A stretch of 64,000 bases of DNA from Alligator mississippiensis (lineage: Eukaryota; Chordata; Crocodylia; Alligatoridae). The DNA is taken from positions 75,521,395 through 75,585,394 of the forward strand of contig NC_081833.1 of assembly GCF_030867095.1 (NCBI RefSeq). Reading direction: 5' to 3'. Numbering within the stretch: position 1 is the first letter of the stretch; each line of letters begins with the position of its first letter. Made by a program: the position numbers and the translations under genes. The notes below the pieces were generated by a model that was not told where the DNA came from, did not search any database, and saw only the letters and a program-made list of their open reading frames with translations. Below are positions 35,894 to 47,995 of the stretch, in pieces.

Positions 35894-36095
35894 GCTAGCA
35901 GGCCCGTGCTAACTTCATCTAGCCAGCCCGGGTGACGAGGGCAGGGAAGACACAGCAGCACGGCCTTCGGCACGTGTTAGCAACCATAGTATGTAGCCCG
36001 CCTCCCTGAAAAGCACGTGCTCTGCTTACTAACGCACGCCCGAGCTCCCGCTGTTACCTCTGCGAGTTGGATGAAGCTAGCACAGGTCTGCTAGC
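35894..36095. repeat. Inverted repeat with 26-bp arms (23/26 match), ~150-nt loop
   Basis: The arm at 35894-35919 (begins GCTAGCAGGCCC, ends TTCATC) is the near-perfect reverse complement of 36070-36095 (begins GATGAAGCTAGCAC). The only differences are three transitions. The right arm also resembles 61876-61909. This suggests a short DNA-transposon relic within ACSF3 intron 3. Confidence 0.6.
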
Positions 36096-36544
36096 CCGTG
36101 CTGCTAGGACACCTTTCCATAGCCGTGTCCGGAGGTGCATTGGCAGGCAAGCATGCAGGGCTGCAGCTGCCTGTGCCAGGCCGAATCACTTTCGTGGGCA
36201 CGGGCGAGTCTCTGATTTTGTGACAGAAGCAAACCTCGCTCAGGAACGTGCGAACGCCAAAGAGTCGCTCCCAATTAGTTTGCTGCAGCGAGCTTGGTGG
36301 GGAAGCGTATTCCCCTCCTGCGTCAGCTGGAGAAAGGCAGTTGTCTTTTCACCCATGAGTCGGTGGCTTCAGAGAGGCGATTTTATTTTGGGCTCGGGGA
36401 GAAGCTGGGGTGGGGGGAGCAGGTTGCCGGCGGATGGATTCTGTTTGATCGCATCTCGCAGCCCCGGTGCGAAGAAGATCCCTCTTTCCTCCCCTTCTCC
36501 CTAGCTCCGGTGTCTGCCCTCAGCATCTGTTCCCCGGTAATACC

Positions 36545-36790
36545 TTTTGATGTGCGTGGGGGGAAATAAAACATGGAACCAGAGCCTGTCATATTTACTT
36601 ACGCTCCAAGGTCCCCGGGCATGCGCCTGCTCCTTTCAGCATGCCTGCAGCGGAGCCAGGGCTTAAAAGCTTCAAACTGGAATGGAGAGGGGCCGTCGAG
36701 CTGCAGTGATGAATAAATGATTAAAACCAGAGTCGTGCAGAGCGCAAACAGTTTGGGGTTATAACAAACACGAGCCAGAGCCACCGAGGG
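36545..36790. promoter_or_regulatory. Candidate conserved noncoding element in intron 3
   Basis: This contains CAGAGCCTGTCATATTTAC, CTTAAAAGCTTCAAACTGG, GTGATGAATAAATGATTAA and GGGGTTATAACAAACACG, with no repeat or coding character. Confidence 0.3.
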
Positions 36791-37124
36791 CCCAGGCGCC
36801 CTTTGAAGAGAGGAATGTTTCCCTTTCAACATGCTGCTGCGAACACCCGGGCTCGAACTAGCCGTCAGAGGTGCAGCCGCTAGGAGAGAAGCTGCCGTCT
36901 CTGGTTCCCACTCGGGAAGGAGCTGTCGCTGACAGCTCGGGGGGGATGCATGCACGTGCTCCCCGCCGTGCTCCTTTGGGGGTCCCCACACAACATCGAG
37001 CCTTCACGGAGATGCCTCCAGATGGAGGTCTGCTCTGCAGAGCGGCTCTCGGGCATCTGAGCGAGCGCCGGTGGCTTTACGGAGCCTGCGAGCACGCCCG
37101 CGTCCTCTCCTTGCGGGCGGCGCG

Positions 37125-37290
37125 ACTGGCACTTTAGCGATCAATACGGCAAACACGGACCCCGTCTCCGAGATGAGAAGGGAGGCGCGGGACCGATTTC
37201 ATCTTGCATTAGCGAGATGGTTCCCGATGAAGAGGTTTATTCTCAAATTCAGTAACGGCGGAGCACGATGCTGTCATTTGAGACCGGTTT
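37125..37290. promoter_or_regulatory. Candidate conserved noncoding element in intron 3
   Basis: This contains CACTTTAGCGATCAATACGG, TTTCATCTTGCATTAGCGAG and CGATGCTGTCATTTGAGACC in a repeat-free block. Confidence 0.28.
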
Positions 37291-39158
37291 AGAGACGAGG
37301 AGCTGAAGAAGACTCCTCAATAGGCAAGGCTGGCGTTGCTTTCGAGTGGGAAGCCCGTGCTGGCGTTCATCTTCTCTTGGCTCCGAGGCATTTTCATGTC
37401 TTGTTTTCTTTTTTCCTTCTACGCACATTTTTAAAGCATTTCCCCTGAGGAGCGTAGCACGGGCTTCGAGCGCAAGGTGGGAGGGGGGTCCCAGTGCCTT
37501 TTCTAGGCTGCTGCTTTCTCCTGGGGTTGCTGTTGCAGTCTGGGTCCCCCTGCCCCGGTGGGTTTGCACCTGTGCATTTACCTCCTCCTTTCCAGTGCCA
37601 TCCCTGAGCTTGGCGTGGGAGGAGAAGAGGCCCCGTCTCCCCGTGTTAGATGCATCCTGCTATCTTAAGAATAATAACACAGGTTTGTGTGTGTGCAAAT
37701 TGTTCTGACTTGTTTTGAGGCAGTGAAGTGAGAGAGACGGAGAAGGGGGGAAGAGCTCAGCAAAGGAGAAAGTACTGCAGGAGCTGCCAAGCACAGGACG
37801 GGGGTGAGGGGCAGGGAGCGCCAGCGTCCCAGGTGATGGCGTGAAGGAGAAGTGTTCATTCGCCTTCAATCAATGCACGCTTTCTCTCCCACCGCCGCAC
37901 GGCACAGCTGAGCGTGCGGGAGGGGAGGGTGGGGCGGCTCGCCGTGTCAGGAGCTGTTAGGGAACGCATTTGTCAGCAGCAGGGCACGAAGAAACCCCCA
38001 GGAGGGAAGGCAGGAGCGTGCTGGCAGCACCGAGCAGGCCACGGGCACTTCGCTATGCCGGGGGTGGTTGTGTCTGCAGGCAGAGGGGTGCTTAGCCGTG
38101 GCGGAGAGGGCACAGCGGTGCGGGGAGGCTGGCCAGGGTAAACCCTTATGCTACCTACCCATCGCTGCTGAATGCTCCCAGGTGTGTGGTCCAGCCAGTC
38201 CCAGCACGCTTGCTGTCACTCCCTCCCCGTTCCCCTCCACCAGGCCAGCCTCTGAAGGTTGGCACTGTTTGCATTGCACTGACACCATTGCATTGCATTG
38301 GTGCTGCTTTCCCAGGAGAAATGTGCCTCAAGGGAGCTCCGGGCCTGACTTCTGCTGGGATCAGCCTTCCCTGGCCAAGCCCTCTGCCCCCAGGGAATTG
38401 CAGCTGCATTTCAAAGCGGTGGCAGGTCCGGAGGCCCTGGAGGAGCCCCGTGCCCCTGGGCTGTCAGCAGAGGGTAATTCCCAGAGAGGGGTCAGGTCTC
38501 ATGTAAAATTCCAGCAATCCCCCCATTACACGCCGGTACAGGAGTTTCTCCTTCAGCCTCTGGGTTCAGGCATCTGCACTGTAGTGGTCAGTAGGCTGTT
38601 TCCTCCCTTGTGGGCACTGAAAAAAAAGCTGGTGGCTTCGCAGGGCTTGGCCCAGAGCTGCATTTGCTCAAGGAGACCATCCGCTACCCCCAAATCACAA
38701 GCATGTTGTTTCTGGGTGTCATCCCATACGAGCTGACTGCCAGGGAGGCGCTGTGCAATTCCCTGTTAAGGAAAGAGGGTCCAGGCTCATGCTGGTAGAT
38801 GGTGTTGGGGGTCCAGCATTGCTTGAAGAACTGGGCTGGGTCCAAGGTGGCAGGCTTGCTACGGGTGCATCTGTCTGAAGCATTGGGCAGCACTTTCCTA
38901 CCAGCCACACTGATGTGCTGATGTTGCTTACGGCAGATCCCACATGCCATGGCTATAGGCAAGTCTTCCCCTCCATCGCCTTGGTGTCCCTGTGTGTCGT
39001 ACTAATGAATGTGGCGCAGGATCTAACGGGTTTGGGAAGTGTGGGTTCATGAGCCCTCTCCTAAAGGCATCTGCGGAGGGCTAACAGCGGCACTGCGGGC
39101 ACGGAGGTCTGTTCTCTCCGGCCCCTTGTGTTTAGGTGGCTTTTCTGTCTCCCTTCAG

Positions 39159-39313
39159 GTTTGGGAGAAGTTCTTAAACCCCAAAGGTTCGCGGATCAAC
39201 GTCTTCATGGCCGTGCCCACCGTTTACTCCAAGCTGATGGAGCACTACGACAGGCATTTCTCCCAGCCGCACATCCGGGACTTTGTGCATGCCCTGTGCC
39301 AGGATAATTTCAG
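39159..39313 (+). CDS. ACSF3: ACSF3 coding exon 3 (gene exon 4)
   Basis: This exon encodes residues 288-338 plus two bases of R339 (155 nt). The acceptor is cccttcag and the donor is TTTCAG|GTAGTT. The conserved core is [20 protein letters not shown], an adenylation-domain stretch that lines the substrate tunnel in ACSF3-type synthetases. It is preceded by [10 protein letters not shown], which completes the PEFS...VWEKF junction expected from the human protein. The last codon is split as AG|G across a short 288-nt intron, and rejoining gives the expected Arg before LVVSGSAAL. Confidence 0.92.
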
Positions 39314-39601
39314 GTAGTTGCAAGATGATCTCGTGCACGGCTGCCAGAGAGGTGCTGGGAGAGGTTTGCTCTGTGCATGCTTTTGCTTTTCAGCACTTCT
39401 GTCTAGAGCTGAAGGCAGAGCATGCCAGGAGGGCAGGTTGGACATTAGGATGGCATGGGTATTCCCCTCGTGTTTCCATGCTTGCCGGGGTGCTGCAGAA
39501 AGCCACTTCAACCCAGTGACCAGCATTTTTGCATTACAATAGTCACCCTCTGAAGCAAAGGCCCCATGAGTTATCCTCTCCCACGGTGTTCCCTTGCACA
39601 G
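39314..39601 (+). other. ACSF3: ACSF3 intron 4 (288 nt)
   Basis: This short intron sits between two firm exons and splits an Arg codon (AG|G). It contains no recognisable element. Confidence 0.92.
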
Positions 39602-39747
39602 GTTAGTGGTCTCGGGGTCTGCAGCCCTGCCTGTGCCTGTCCTGGAGAAGTGGAAGAGCATCACAGGACACACATTGCTGGAGAGATACGGGATGACTGA
39701 GATTGGAATGGCCCTATCTAATCCCCTACACGGAGTCCGTGTCCCAG
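39602..39747 (+). CDS. ACSF3: ACSF3 coding exon 4 (gene exon 5) with the YGMTE adenylation motif
   Basis: This exon encodes the end of R339, residues 340-387 and the first base of G388 (146 nt). It contains VSGSAALP (342-349), [16 protein letters not shown] and the diagnostic YGMTE motif at residues 368-372, followed by IGMALS. In adenylate-forming enzymes this motif contacts the adenine and phosphate of the acyl-adenylate. The acceptor is ttgcacag and the donor is CCAG|GTACAA. That donor departs from consensus at +5 and +6 and is the weakest in the gene. The segment [10 protein letters not shown] is one residue shorter than the human equivalent, a normal loop difference. Confidence 0.93.
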
Positions 39748-41778
39748 GTACAAATCCCCTCTCCCTAGAGTGGGAAACGGCTTTGAGGTTGCTTTGGTAT
39801 TAAGCACTCTTTGCTCTTCTGATCACAGAGCATATTTGACTGCTTCCAAAGGTGCCACAATTCAGGGCTGGGGTAGAGGAGCTGCCAGTTGGGACCAAGG
39901 GGGCAGCAGCAGAACTGAGTGGGGAAACTCGGGGCTAGGATAGCAGGGGATGCTGTGGGTCAGGTGTGAACAAAACCAAGGCGGTAATGGGGAATTTGCA
40001 GAGCTGTGTGGGAAGAGCTGGCTCCATTTCATGTCCTAAAGAAGCACCGGTGTCTACAGCCCAGCACTGGCTTCTCTCAGCTGCAGCGAATGTTTGCACT
40101 GATGGGGACACAGGCGCGTGCATTTTGCCAACCATTTTAGGACTGTCCAGAGATACAGGTAAGTGCATTTACCGGGTACAGAAGGAAAAGGTAGAGCTAA
40201 GTCAGCTCCTCTTGGGATGCAGCATGGAGCAGTTACCAACTGGAGCCTGGGACAGAGGGTCGGATCCTGCCTGCCTGCTGGGATTTTGCTTGAAGCAGAC
40301 CCTCCTGGTTTTTCCTTTTGATCCCTTTGGACAGCTGCCAGGCGTGGTCAGGCTCTTTCTCTCCAGGAGGCTGGATTAGCCTCCTCTCCATGGCACTTTG
40401 CTGATCCCAAAGGCTCAGTGAGCTCCAGTACTGCAGCGCAGTGATAGCAAGGAAGCTGGTATGGCTGTTCCATAGTTTTCCTGCCTTTCCATATCCACCT
40501 TCTCGGTGAACCCTTACCCTACAGCAATGCACTGGGAAGTGGGAGAATTGGCCCTGTGGGACACAGGTGCAAAGGGCACTGCATCTCCAATGAGGGCTGA
40601 AGCATTAAACCTGGGAGCACTCCCTTAGCCTGCAAACTTTGCCTGCGGTACCCTCCATAAGAAAGGCATCCCCCAACCCACCGTCCCTTCTTGATGGCAG
40701 GGGGTGGAGGAAGACGCACCGCGTCGAGACGGCAGCGTGTGCTGTGCTGCACGTGCACGGGTCTGTGGAAGAATCTGGCCGCTGCTTTTGTTCCAGCGCA
40801 GCAAAGGGGCGGTCACAGGCCGGTTCTGGTTCTTCACCGCCGCCAACACGGTCAGGATCTGCAGTGGAAACTGTCTTGGGTCCAGGGGCTCCACCTTGTG
40901 TCGAATGGTGGAGCTGAGCTGCTCCCCTGAGCCCACTACTAAAGATGCAGCCAGCTCTGGGATCTAGTCCAGTCCACCCCAACCACCTTCCAGCAAGCAG
41001 AACAGGGTCGGGTACTTGAAGCAAGAGGTCTGCTTGCCCTTCCTTTTTGCTCCTTTGAAAACTTTTAGGCCCCTAATACCCCCCTCACTTCAAGTGCAGG
41101 AGAGACACGGTAGAGGATGTCACCTTCGGAGCTGCTGCTGGCAGCAGTGTTCAGACCTCCTGCCTCCAGGTGTGGAGAGCACCTGCGTACGGGGCAGTGC
41201 AGCGCCTGGCGCGTCTGGCTGCGTTCCCTGTCTGGGGTTGTTCTGACCTCGCAGCCCCGGTCTCATTTGCCTTGCTTTGGGGACCTGCTGTCCCTGCATG
41301 CGCATTTAGAAAACAGGCCTGTGAGGAGCTGCCATGTTCATCAAACCGGGTCTTCCCCCTCCTCCCGCTTAGGCAGAGATGCGATGGAGCCTTCTGCGGT
41401 GGTGCCGTGTGGCCAGCTTTAGCAGTGCTTTCATGCCAAGGAAATATAGCTCAGATGACCTACTTCTGCCTGGCATCGGTGCCTAGCAAAGGTAACTAGC
41501 AGAGCCAGGCTGTCGGCAGCCAAACTTTGCTTCCTGGTGCCTTGTTTCCTCTCTGTTCCCTCCCAGCCTTTGTCCTCTTGTAGCTCGTCTTTGTAACTCT
41601 CCTTGATGTCTATATTTCCCTGGACTTGAAGAGGAAACCGAGCCACACGAGGGTAAGGAAATAGCACGCGCAACCCAGCGCCTCGGTTAGTGAGGAATGC
41701 AGCGCTCCATATGCCGAGCAGGACAAGGTATTGAGAAGCCGCTCCAGAGCTCGGCTTCTCTGCTGCGGTTTCCCTATG

Positions 41779-41900
41779 CCGGTGGTTCTCAATCATTTTA
41801 GACTCAAGACGCCCCTCCATAACTTTTGGGAGTTGACCGGCACTCTGTTTCAGAGATTAACTTATTTATTATAGTACCTACCTTTTTGCAGAGGGGCCAG
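41779..41900. mobile_element. Possible hAT-type element terminus
   Basis: CCGGTGGTTCTCAATCATTT at 41779 resembles the CAGnGGTTCTCAA termini of hAT transposons, followed by GACTCAAGACGCCCC. No opposite terminus was identified. Confidence 0.35.
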
Positions 41901-42574
41901 GCAGGGGAATAGCAAGTCAGGGACTTGGCCTGTGCTTATCTCCTCCCAGCACACAGCACCCTTCAAAGGATTTCAAGGCACCCTGGGTACCCCAGTATCT
42001 TTGTTGCAATGTCCAGTCCTGGTCCCCATGCTAAAAGCCCTCTCTGAGACCCATTTACTACCACCTTGCCATGCATCTTGATGCCCTCTCATGGCAGCTG
42101 GAGTTGACAGGGTATCGAACCTGTTGCCCCGGGCTCCATAGGATGTGTGGGAGACGGAGCCGCGCCGAGCCCCAGCTCAGCATCTGCAGATTGCTTGTTT
42201 TGGATTAGAACGTGTAGTGCAAATGGGTTTTGTTTTCCCTGGAGAGCATGCTTGCTTCCCCGGCCAGAGCTCAGTCCTGGTGTCTGGAAGAGCTCAAGCG
42301 TGCCCCCCATATCGCCACATGCACGTGTGATCCTTTCTTACGAGGAGCCTGTGTGGTAGGGAGCAGCCTGGGACCTCGGACAGACACGGACGGGGAGCGA
42401 TGAGCCTTGCCTTCGTGTTTCGGAGAGCTGGCAGAATCCGAGAGAAGTTTCCCAGGGGACAGAGATGGAAAAGAAATGAGACTACAGGAAACATCAGAAG
42501 AGACAAGAGAGAATAATTAGCACAGCTGAAGGCAGGGAAGGCTCCAGCAAACCGAGCTAGCGGACAAATTGGGA

Positions 42575-42655
42575 ACAGGTAGAGTTGATCTGCCTTGGGG
42601 CAGGAGAACGGACCGAGTGACCTCACCAAGCCCTTCCAGCCCTGTTTTCTGCACT
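42575..42655 (+). mobile_element. Possible CR1 3' tail, plus orientation
   Basis: The ordering GATCTGCCTTGGGGCAGG, then GTGACCTCACCAAGCCC, then TTCCAGCCCTG matches the CR1 3' tail pattern, but the copy is short and diverged. Confidence 0.4.
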
Positions 42656-44039
42656 TCGGTGCATATTCCTAGCAGAGCAGCAGCCAGGGCCTGGAGAAGA
42701 GCTAGCCATCCATCTCAAACATGGCTCCTTATCTAGAGGAGTCACGGAGAGACGCTGGGGACCTGCAGAGCTTGCAGTCCAGCCTCCGGGTTGGAAATGC
42801 CTCTGGACCGACGAAGGGGATGGGCTGGTTAGAGATTCACTCTAGGTCTACAAAGGGGTCTGCCATGAGCAGACTTGATTCATTTATTTTGGGAAGTCCC
42901 AGGTGAGAAGCAGATGGGCAAAGCAGAGGCAGCTTTCACTGGTGCTTTGAAAAGGCCTTTTGATCCGAGCTCCCGGGCCGGCAGCCAGTGCTGGGGGTGA
43001 AACAGTCAGCGGGTCAGCGCCATCACGGGTTGGGAGCAGCAGCGAGGGCCAAAGGAAGGGAAGCAAAGCAGGACTGGATGGGGCTCACACCTGTCCGTGA
43101 TATGCAGCAGAAAGGGCGAATCTATAGAGGAGAGGCAGGACAACCGGCCTGCCCTGAAAAGGAGAGACTCAACGGCACATAATGCTCTGGCTTATGCTCC
43201 ATGCTCTGTCCAAGGGCTTGAAAGAGGAAGGTTGTTCTGGCGTCGCACAACGGGCTACAGGCCTCCCCTGCTTCGAGAATCGGATGCCGTATCAGGGCCC
43301 TGGAAGGTGCCAGGGCAGATGAAGTGGATGGGGTTGTAACGAGCCGGTCTGGTGACCCCCAGCACAGCTCTGCAGCGGGGGCAGGAATGCCAGCATTGGG
43401 CAAGGTGCTGGCAGCTCCTGGCACTTGACCGCTGTGTCCAGGGGTGCATTGGACTCGCAAGAGCTCAAGCCACAGGTGCAGCAAAGGGAGGCTGTAAAGG
43501 AAACCCTTTCCAACCTGGGTTTTTGGCTCGGAGAGGGGCTATTTTTTATTCACCAGGGTGCAACGCAAATGCTCTGTGTTAGCCCACTGGCAAACAGGTG
43601 TAAAGAGGTAGCCTTCCCCTTGCCCTGCTTGCTCAGGCACCCACGCATCAGCGAGCCCGATGCCCGTTGGATTTCACAACAGATTCCTCTTTGAGCAAAA
43701 GCCAAATGTGTCTTTTATCTGCAATTTCACGAGCTCCTGACTCTGTCCGAGCTCGAAGGACACCCTTCTCCCCCCAGCACAGCCGCCCCTTCTCTGTCAC
43801 CGGGTCGGAGGGGGTCGAGAGCTGTAAAAGCTGCTGTTTTGGGCAGCCGAGGCCTGCCACCCACCAGCCCCCTGCCGCGCAGGATGGGTGTCTCCCCGAA
43901 GGGGAGAGGGGAGCCTCCCTTCCAGAAAGGAGCAAAGATGAAAAATTGCAAAGATAAATGTTTGCTTGTATATGGTTAAAACCCTGTTTAAAATGCCTCT
44001 GTTTTCACCAGCTCTCATTCTAATCCCCCCGGTGCTGTT

Positions 44040-44340
44040 AGTGTGAAGGGAGATGAATAATTCATGGACAGCGAATGCCTCGCTGGACCTAATCACCACT
44101 TTAATTGGAGGTTTAGATCAGAGGCGGCTAATAGCTCCTACAGCAGGGACTCCATGTATTGTTGACAGTGAGATCGGGAGCGCCTTATCATTGGCCTGTT
44201 TCAATTCTCCCAGGACACCACCACACATCACAGCATCAAGGTCCCCAGATACCAAAGGACATAGACCGCAAGGCCAATTAAATTTATCTGGGAAGAGCTG
44301 ACAACTTTTTTAAGCAGAGGAGAACCAGTGCAAGAATAAT
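44040..44340. promoter_or_regulatory. Strong candidate conserved noncoding element in intron 5
   Basis: About 300 bp of balanced composition carries ATGAATAATTCATGG (a near-palindrome), CCTAATCACC, CACTTTAATTGGAGG, GCCTTATCATTGGCC and GGCCAATTAAATTTATC. Density of ATTA/TAAT, CCAAT and GATA-type words and the absence of repeats make it the best enhancer-like block in the window. Confidence 0.4.
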
Positions 44341-44534
44341 AGTGTCACTCCTGCCTGGCTGCAGCCTGGGTGATGCTGGCAGGGCTGACACGGCGGGCAT
44401 GTCGCCAGCGTTTCCGAACACTTGGGAGCGGGGAGGGTGAAGGGATAGCAGTTTCTCCCCAGTCCTAGCCTTGAATTCTGCCCGCTTACAGCCCTGCAGC
44501 GATGCAGCGCCGTGGCCCTGGACGCCGGCTCGCC

Positions 44535-44740
44535 TCTCCGCCGTCAGAATCGGCGTGATCTTTTATTTTAAAATGTCACCCGGGCCGGGGAAGCTCCGGT
44601 CGTTGTCTTTGCACAGAGATTTAATTATATTGTTGCGCTCGCAGAGCTATAATTAACGTTGTCGGCATCTTTCCAGCGTTTATGGACCTCCGTTTCCAAA
44701 GGTTTGTCATTTTTGCTTAAAAACAAAAAGATGCATTAGG
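44535..44740. promoter_or_regulatory. Candidate conserved noncoding element in intron 5
   Basis: This contains GATCTTTTATTTTAAAATG, GAGATTTAATTATATTGTTG, GCTATAATTAACGTTGTCGG and TTTCCAAAGGTTTGTC. It lies 200 bp from the preceding block, so the two may act together. Confidence 0.35.
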
Positions 44741-45284
44741 GAGAGGGTCTGATAAACCCGTTCCCAGTGGGAGGTGGAAGTAGCAGGGCTGTTTTTGCCA
44801 CGTGAATTTGATGTAGTAAGTAAATGGATGGAGTTGTATTTTTTTTTTCCTAGTTCATTATGATCTGAAACCTCCCCCTGTCCCCGTAATTAAATCATTG
44901 CCGTACTTGATGAAACCCCATTTGAAGACAGGGCGGGGAGCCCGTGCTGTGATCGAGAGTCACGCGCACACGCGACTGCGTACCAGGAAGAGCAGCGATC
45001 CTTTGTTTGCTTTTTCTGCTCTGAATCAGGGCGATGGGGACCAGTGTTCAGGTTGCAAAGGAGCAAGGAGAGATGGGCCCTTCTCTAGGGTGAGCCCCCC
45101 AAAGCCAGTGTTGGGGGAGAGGGGGGTCCCAGCAAGTGGAGATCTCCAGGGCAAACCTTGTCAAGATCTGAGTGTTTTGCGACATGTGGGGGGGCGAAGG
45201 CAATGTTTTCACAAGCGCCAAGTGATGTAGGGTCTCTGATCCGGTCTTTAAAGGACTCGGTGAGGTTTAGGGTTCAGGAAACCA

Positions 45285-45530
45285 GGATGACCGGTGCGAT
45301 GACCTGGTCTGACCTCACACCATTGTGGGTTGTCCCGTTACCCCTGAACTGAGCTCAGTGCCTTGGGTTTGGCTAAAGCCTCTTCCAGAAAGACATCGCA
45401 CCTCGAGATGAAGATACCAGGTGACGGGGAATCCTCCACTTCCCTCGCGAGTTCGGTCCAGTGTTAAATCACCCTCTTGTTTAAAAATGTAGGTCTCGTT
45501 TCTTAGCATCCCTTGCTACACCTTTTCCCT
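45285..45530 (-). mobile_element. Possible CR1-type LINE fragment, minus orientation
   Basis: The stretch CCAGTGTTAAATCACCCTC followed by TTGTTTAAAAATGTAGG is of the kind seen in internal CR1 3' sequence of reptiles. The left part is diverged. Confidence 0.4.
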
Positions 45531-47679
45531 CAAGCACTTAAGTGTTTTTTCCTTGTGAAGAGGAGCTAAAAAGGACCTGAGATATAGGCTCCTAAATTAC
45601 AGGAGGGGGGTTGAAAATACCGCCCCACGTACGCGAGGCAGTGCTCTGCGGTGGGTGAGCATGTTTAACTCTGCAAATATTCCCTGGGTTTTCCATCACT
45701 TGTGACACTGACCTCAAGTTCCCCCACAAATCACCCGAAAAAGCCTTACGGCTGCATTTGAAGTGCATCCGCATCTGTATTCCAGCGCAAAATGGGGGGG
45801 CAGAGGTACCGTGGTGGGGAGAATGAGATAAATGCAGTCCGCGACCAGATGAGATGGAAGAGCTTTCCTTAGCACCCCTCCTTGAAGAGAGACCCCCAAA
45901 AGCACCTTGATGCAGCAGGAAACTTTCGAGCTGTGCCTCCACGCCCAGCAGGAAGCCATCCCGTAGCTGCCACCTGGTTTGCTGTTTGTTTCCTGCTGGA
46001 CCTGCTCCACGATGGGGTTGTTTTTCTAGCCATAAAGTCCCGCTCCCTCGTAGTTCATCTGCTCTCAGCGGATCCTGCAGGGAAAGCGTACATCTGGGGT
46101 ATGGCAGCAGATCCTTTTCCTTGGCAATGGCTCATGTGGCCAAATGCCAGGCTGGGGTGTCTCAGATGAGAAGCCGCGGCAGGTTTGCACAGGAGAGGGC
46201 TAGCGAGGAGGAAGAAAGTCCCTTGGGAGTCAAGGCAAAAAACGAAGGGAGGAAGAAAAAGACCCTCCGTGTGGGATGGGCCTCTCTCTCACCCCATATT
46301 TTTGCTGCGGGACACGAGTCCAATTTTAGTAGACAGCACTTGGACAGTACTGTTACACTGCTGAGCATGGTTGGAGATGCTCTTTCCCCATCGGGGAGCT
46401 TTGCAACCAGGAGGAAACTGCAGAGGCAGGCAGGTGAGGCTAAGTCTTGCAGAAAAGCCTCATGGAGTTTCCCCCCGAGGGGTCAAAATCATTATCCAGG
46501 TTTTCCTGCCGGGGTGGTTGAGTCAAAAGAGGCACAGAGAGCGAGACACGGGGCCTGTGCAGAGAACTGCCTGCGCTCCGGCTCCGGGTACCGCTGCTTT
46601 GATCGGACCCAGCTCCGCAGTTGGGTGTTCCCACCAGGCAGTCTTGCCTTTCTCCGCGCAGCGCCCTACTTGCTGGGGATGCTCCCCGAGGGGGCTTGCT
46701 TTCATCGGCCTCGTGGGTGGCTGGGCCCAGGTTCAGCGTTAGATGCAGAGATGCAGTGTCCCAGTGTGGGGACAGCCTTTTCCCAAACCCTCCATGCATC
46801 CACGAGCAAATGCCTGCGACCTTGGCTGGCAATGCTTTGCAAGGGGCCCGCTAGCAAACAACCCGGCTCATGCGTGGGGGTTCCTGGACAGAGCACCCCC
46901 TTTTTTGCTCATGGCGGAGGTCGTCGATTAGACTCCTGCTGTCGGCACGTTTGGGAAGCTCTGGGTTGCCGAACCATCTTGCCGCTTGTAATAGGCAGCT
47001 GCTCCTGATGCCGTGTCAGATTTTCCCCCACTTTGAAAACCGAAACCTGTAACATAACGATGCGTTTTGATCTCCGCTTTTCTCCCGTCGTGTTTTCTAG
47101 GCGGCGCATTGATGTCATAGGAAACTGAGCTAACCCCTGGCTATTCTTACGCCGTTAAGCCTCTGCCTGCTCTGGCGAGCCCGTGCGGCACCAAAGGCAT
47201 GAGTTGCTCTCACGCTGGGGCCTTCTGGGATTTTTCTTTTTAAGCACTGCTCCATTCCTGAGCGATGAGGCCATGCTGACACCGGCTCTGGCAGTGACCC
47301 CAGGGACCGGCGTTTGCTATTCCAGGCATTTCCAGCACAGAATCACATAAGGGTACAAGGGCTCTTTGGGGGCCAAGCCCTGGCAAGAAGGCAGACCGTG
47401 CTCTTCCTGCTTGAACCCCATAGCATAACCAGGGTACCAGTTACCAGCCAGAATGGAGGTTCCCCCCACCCCAGTGTCTGTGCCGCGGGGGTGGGCAGAC
47501 CTCTTCTTCAGCCTCTCTCATGCTGCAGCTGCTGCTTTTCATGCCCCCAAAGTCCCCGCAGCCCGTTGCTGCTGGTGAGGGACTCTGGGACTCCCAGGGG
47601 TGAGGGAAGTGGCAGTAAATGGGACGTTAACCCAACAGGCTTGGAAAACACTGCCTTGGGGCAGAGGACTTACTGACTA

Positions 47680-47825
47680 CACCTCTGCTCTAGCCCTGTC
47701 AACTTCCTCTTGAAAGTCTCCAGTGAAAGGGGGTCCCACCACTTCCCTGGCAGTGTTTTTTTCTGCCTCGCTGCTGCAAAGTTTTCCCCAGATCTAATCC
47801 AAATCCACTTTGCTCTTGCAATGGC
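47680..47825 (-). mobile_element. CR1-type LINE fragment, minus orientation
   Basis: The sequence shows the CR1 block TCTCCAGTGAAAGGGGGTC, CCACCACTTCCCTGGCAG, TTTTCCCCAGATCTAATCC and AAATCCACTTTGC. It ends about 170 bp before ACSF3 exon 6. Confidence 0.7.
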
Positions 47826-47995
47826 AGGTGACTTCTGCCCGCGTGTGCACGAGGCGTGTTTGCTTTGCCCTGTGTGAGCGGAGCCCTCCAGCAGGTCAAG
47901 CGTCCGAGGCCAGGGAGCAGTCCTTACCATGATGTCCCTGGATCATTTCTTTTGTGTTATCTGACCACCTCATGCCCTTCCTTCCTCTCCGCCAG

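Larger units (their letters stand above)
30568..39158 (+). other. ACSF3: ACSF3 intron 3 (8.6 kb)
   Basis: This intron contains a 25-bp tandem repeat (31645), a CR1 fragment (32470), a small CpG-rich stretch (about 33640-33760), an inverted repeat (35894-36095) and several AT-rich islands at 34.2-37.3 kb that resemble conserved noncoding elements. No coding exon was recognised. Confidence 0.88.
39748..47995 (+). other. ACSF3: ACSF3 intron 5 (8.2 kb)
   Basis: This intron has a weak GTACAA donor. It holds a possible hAT terminus (41779), CR1 fragments (42575, 45285, 47680) and two strong candidate conserved noncoding elements (44040-44340, 44535-44740). Long open frames such as 45986-47008 lack any known motif and are not supported as genes. 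Confidence 0.88.

Noticed and set aside
45986..47008. 340-codon open frame in ACSF3 intron 5
   Set aside because: It lies inside a firm intron, shows no domain and no plausible splice context.
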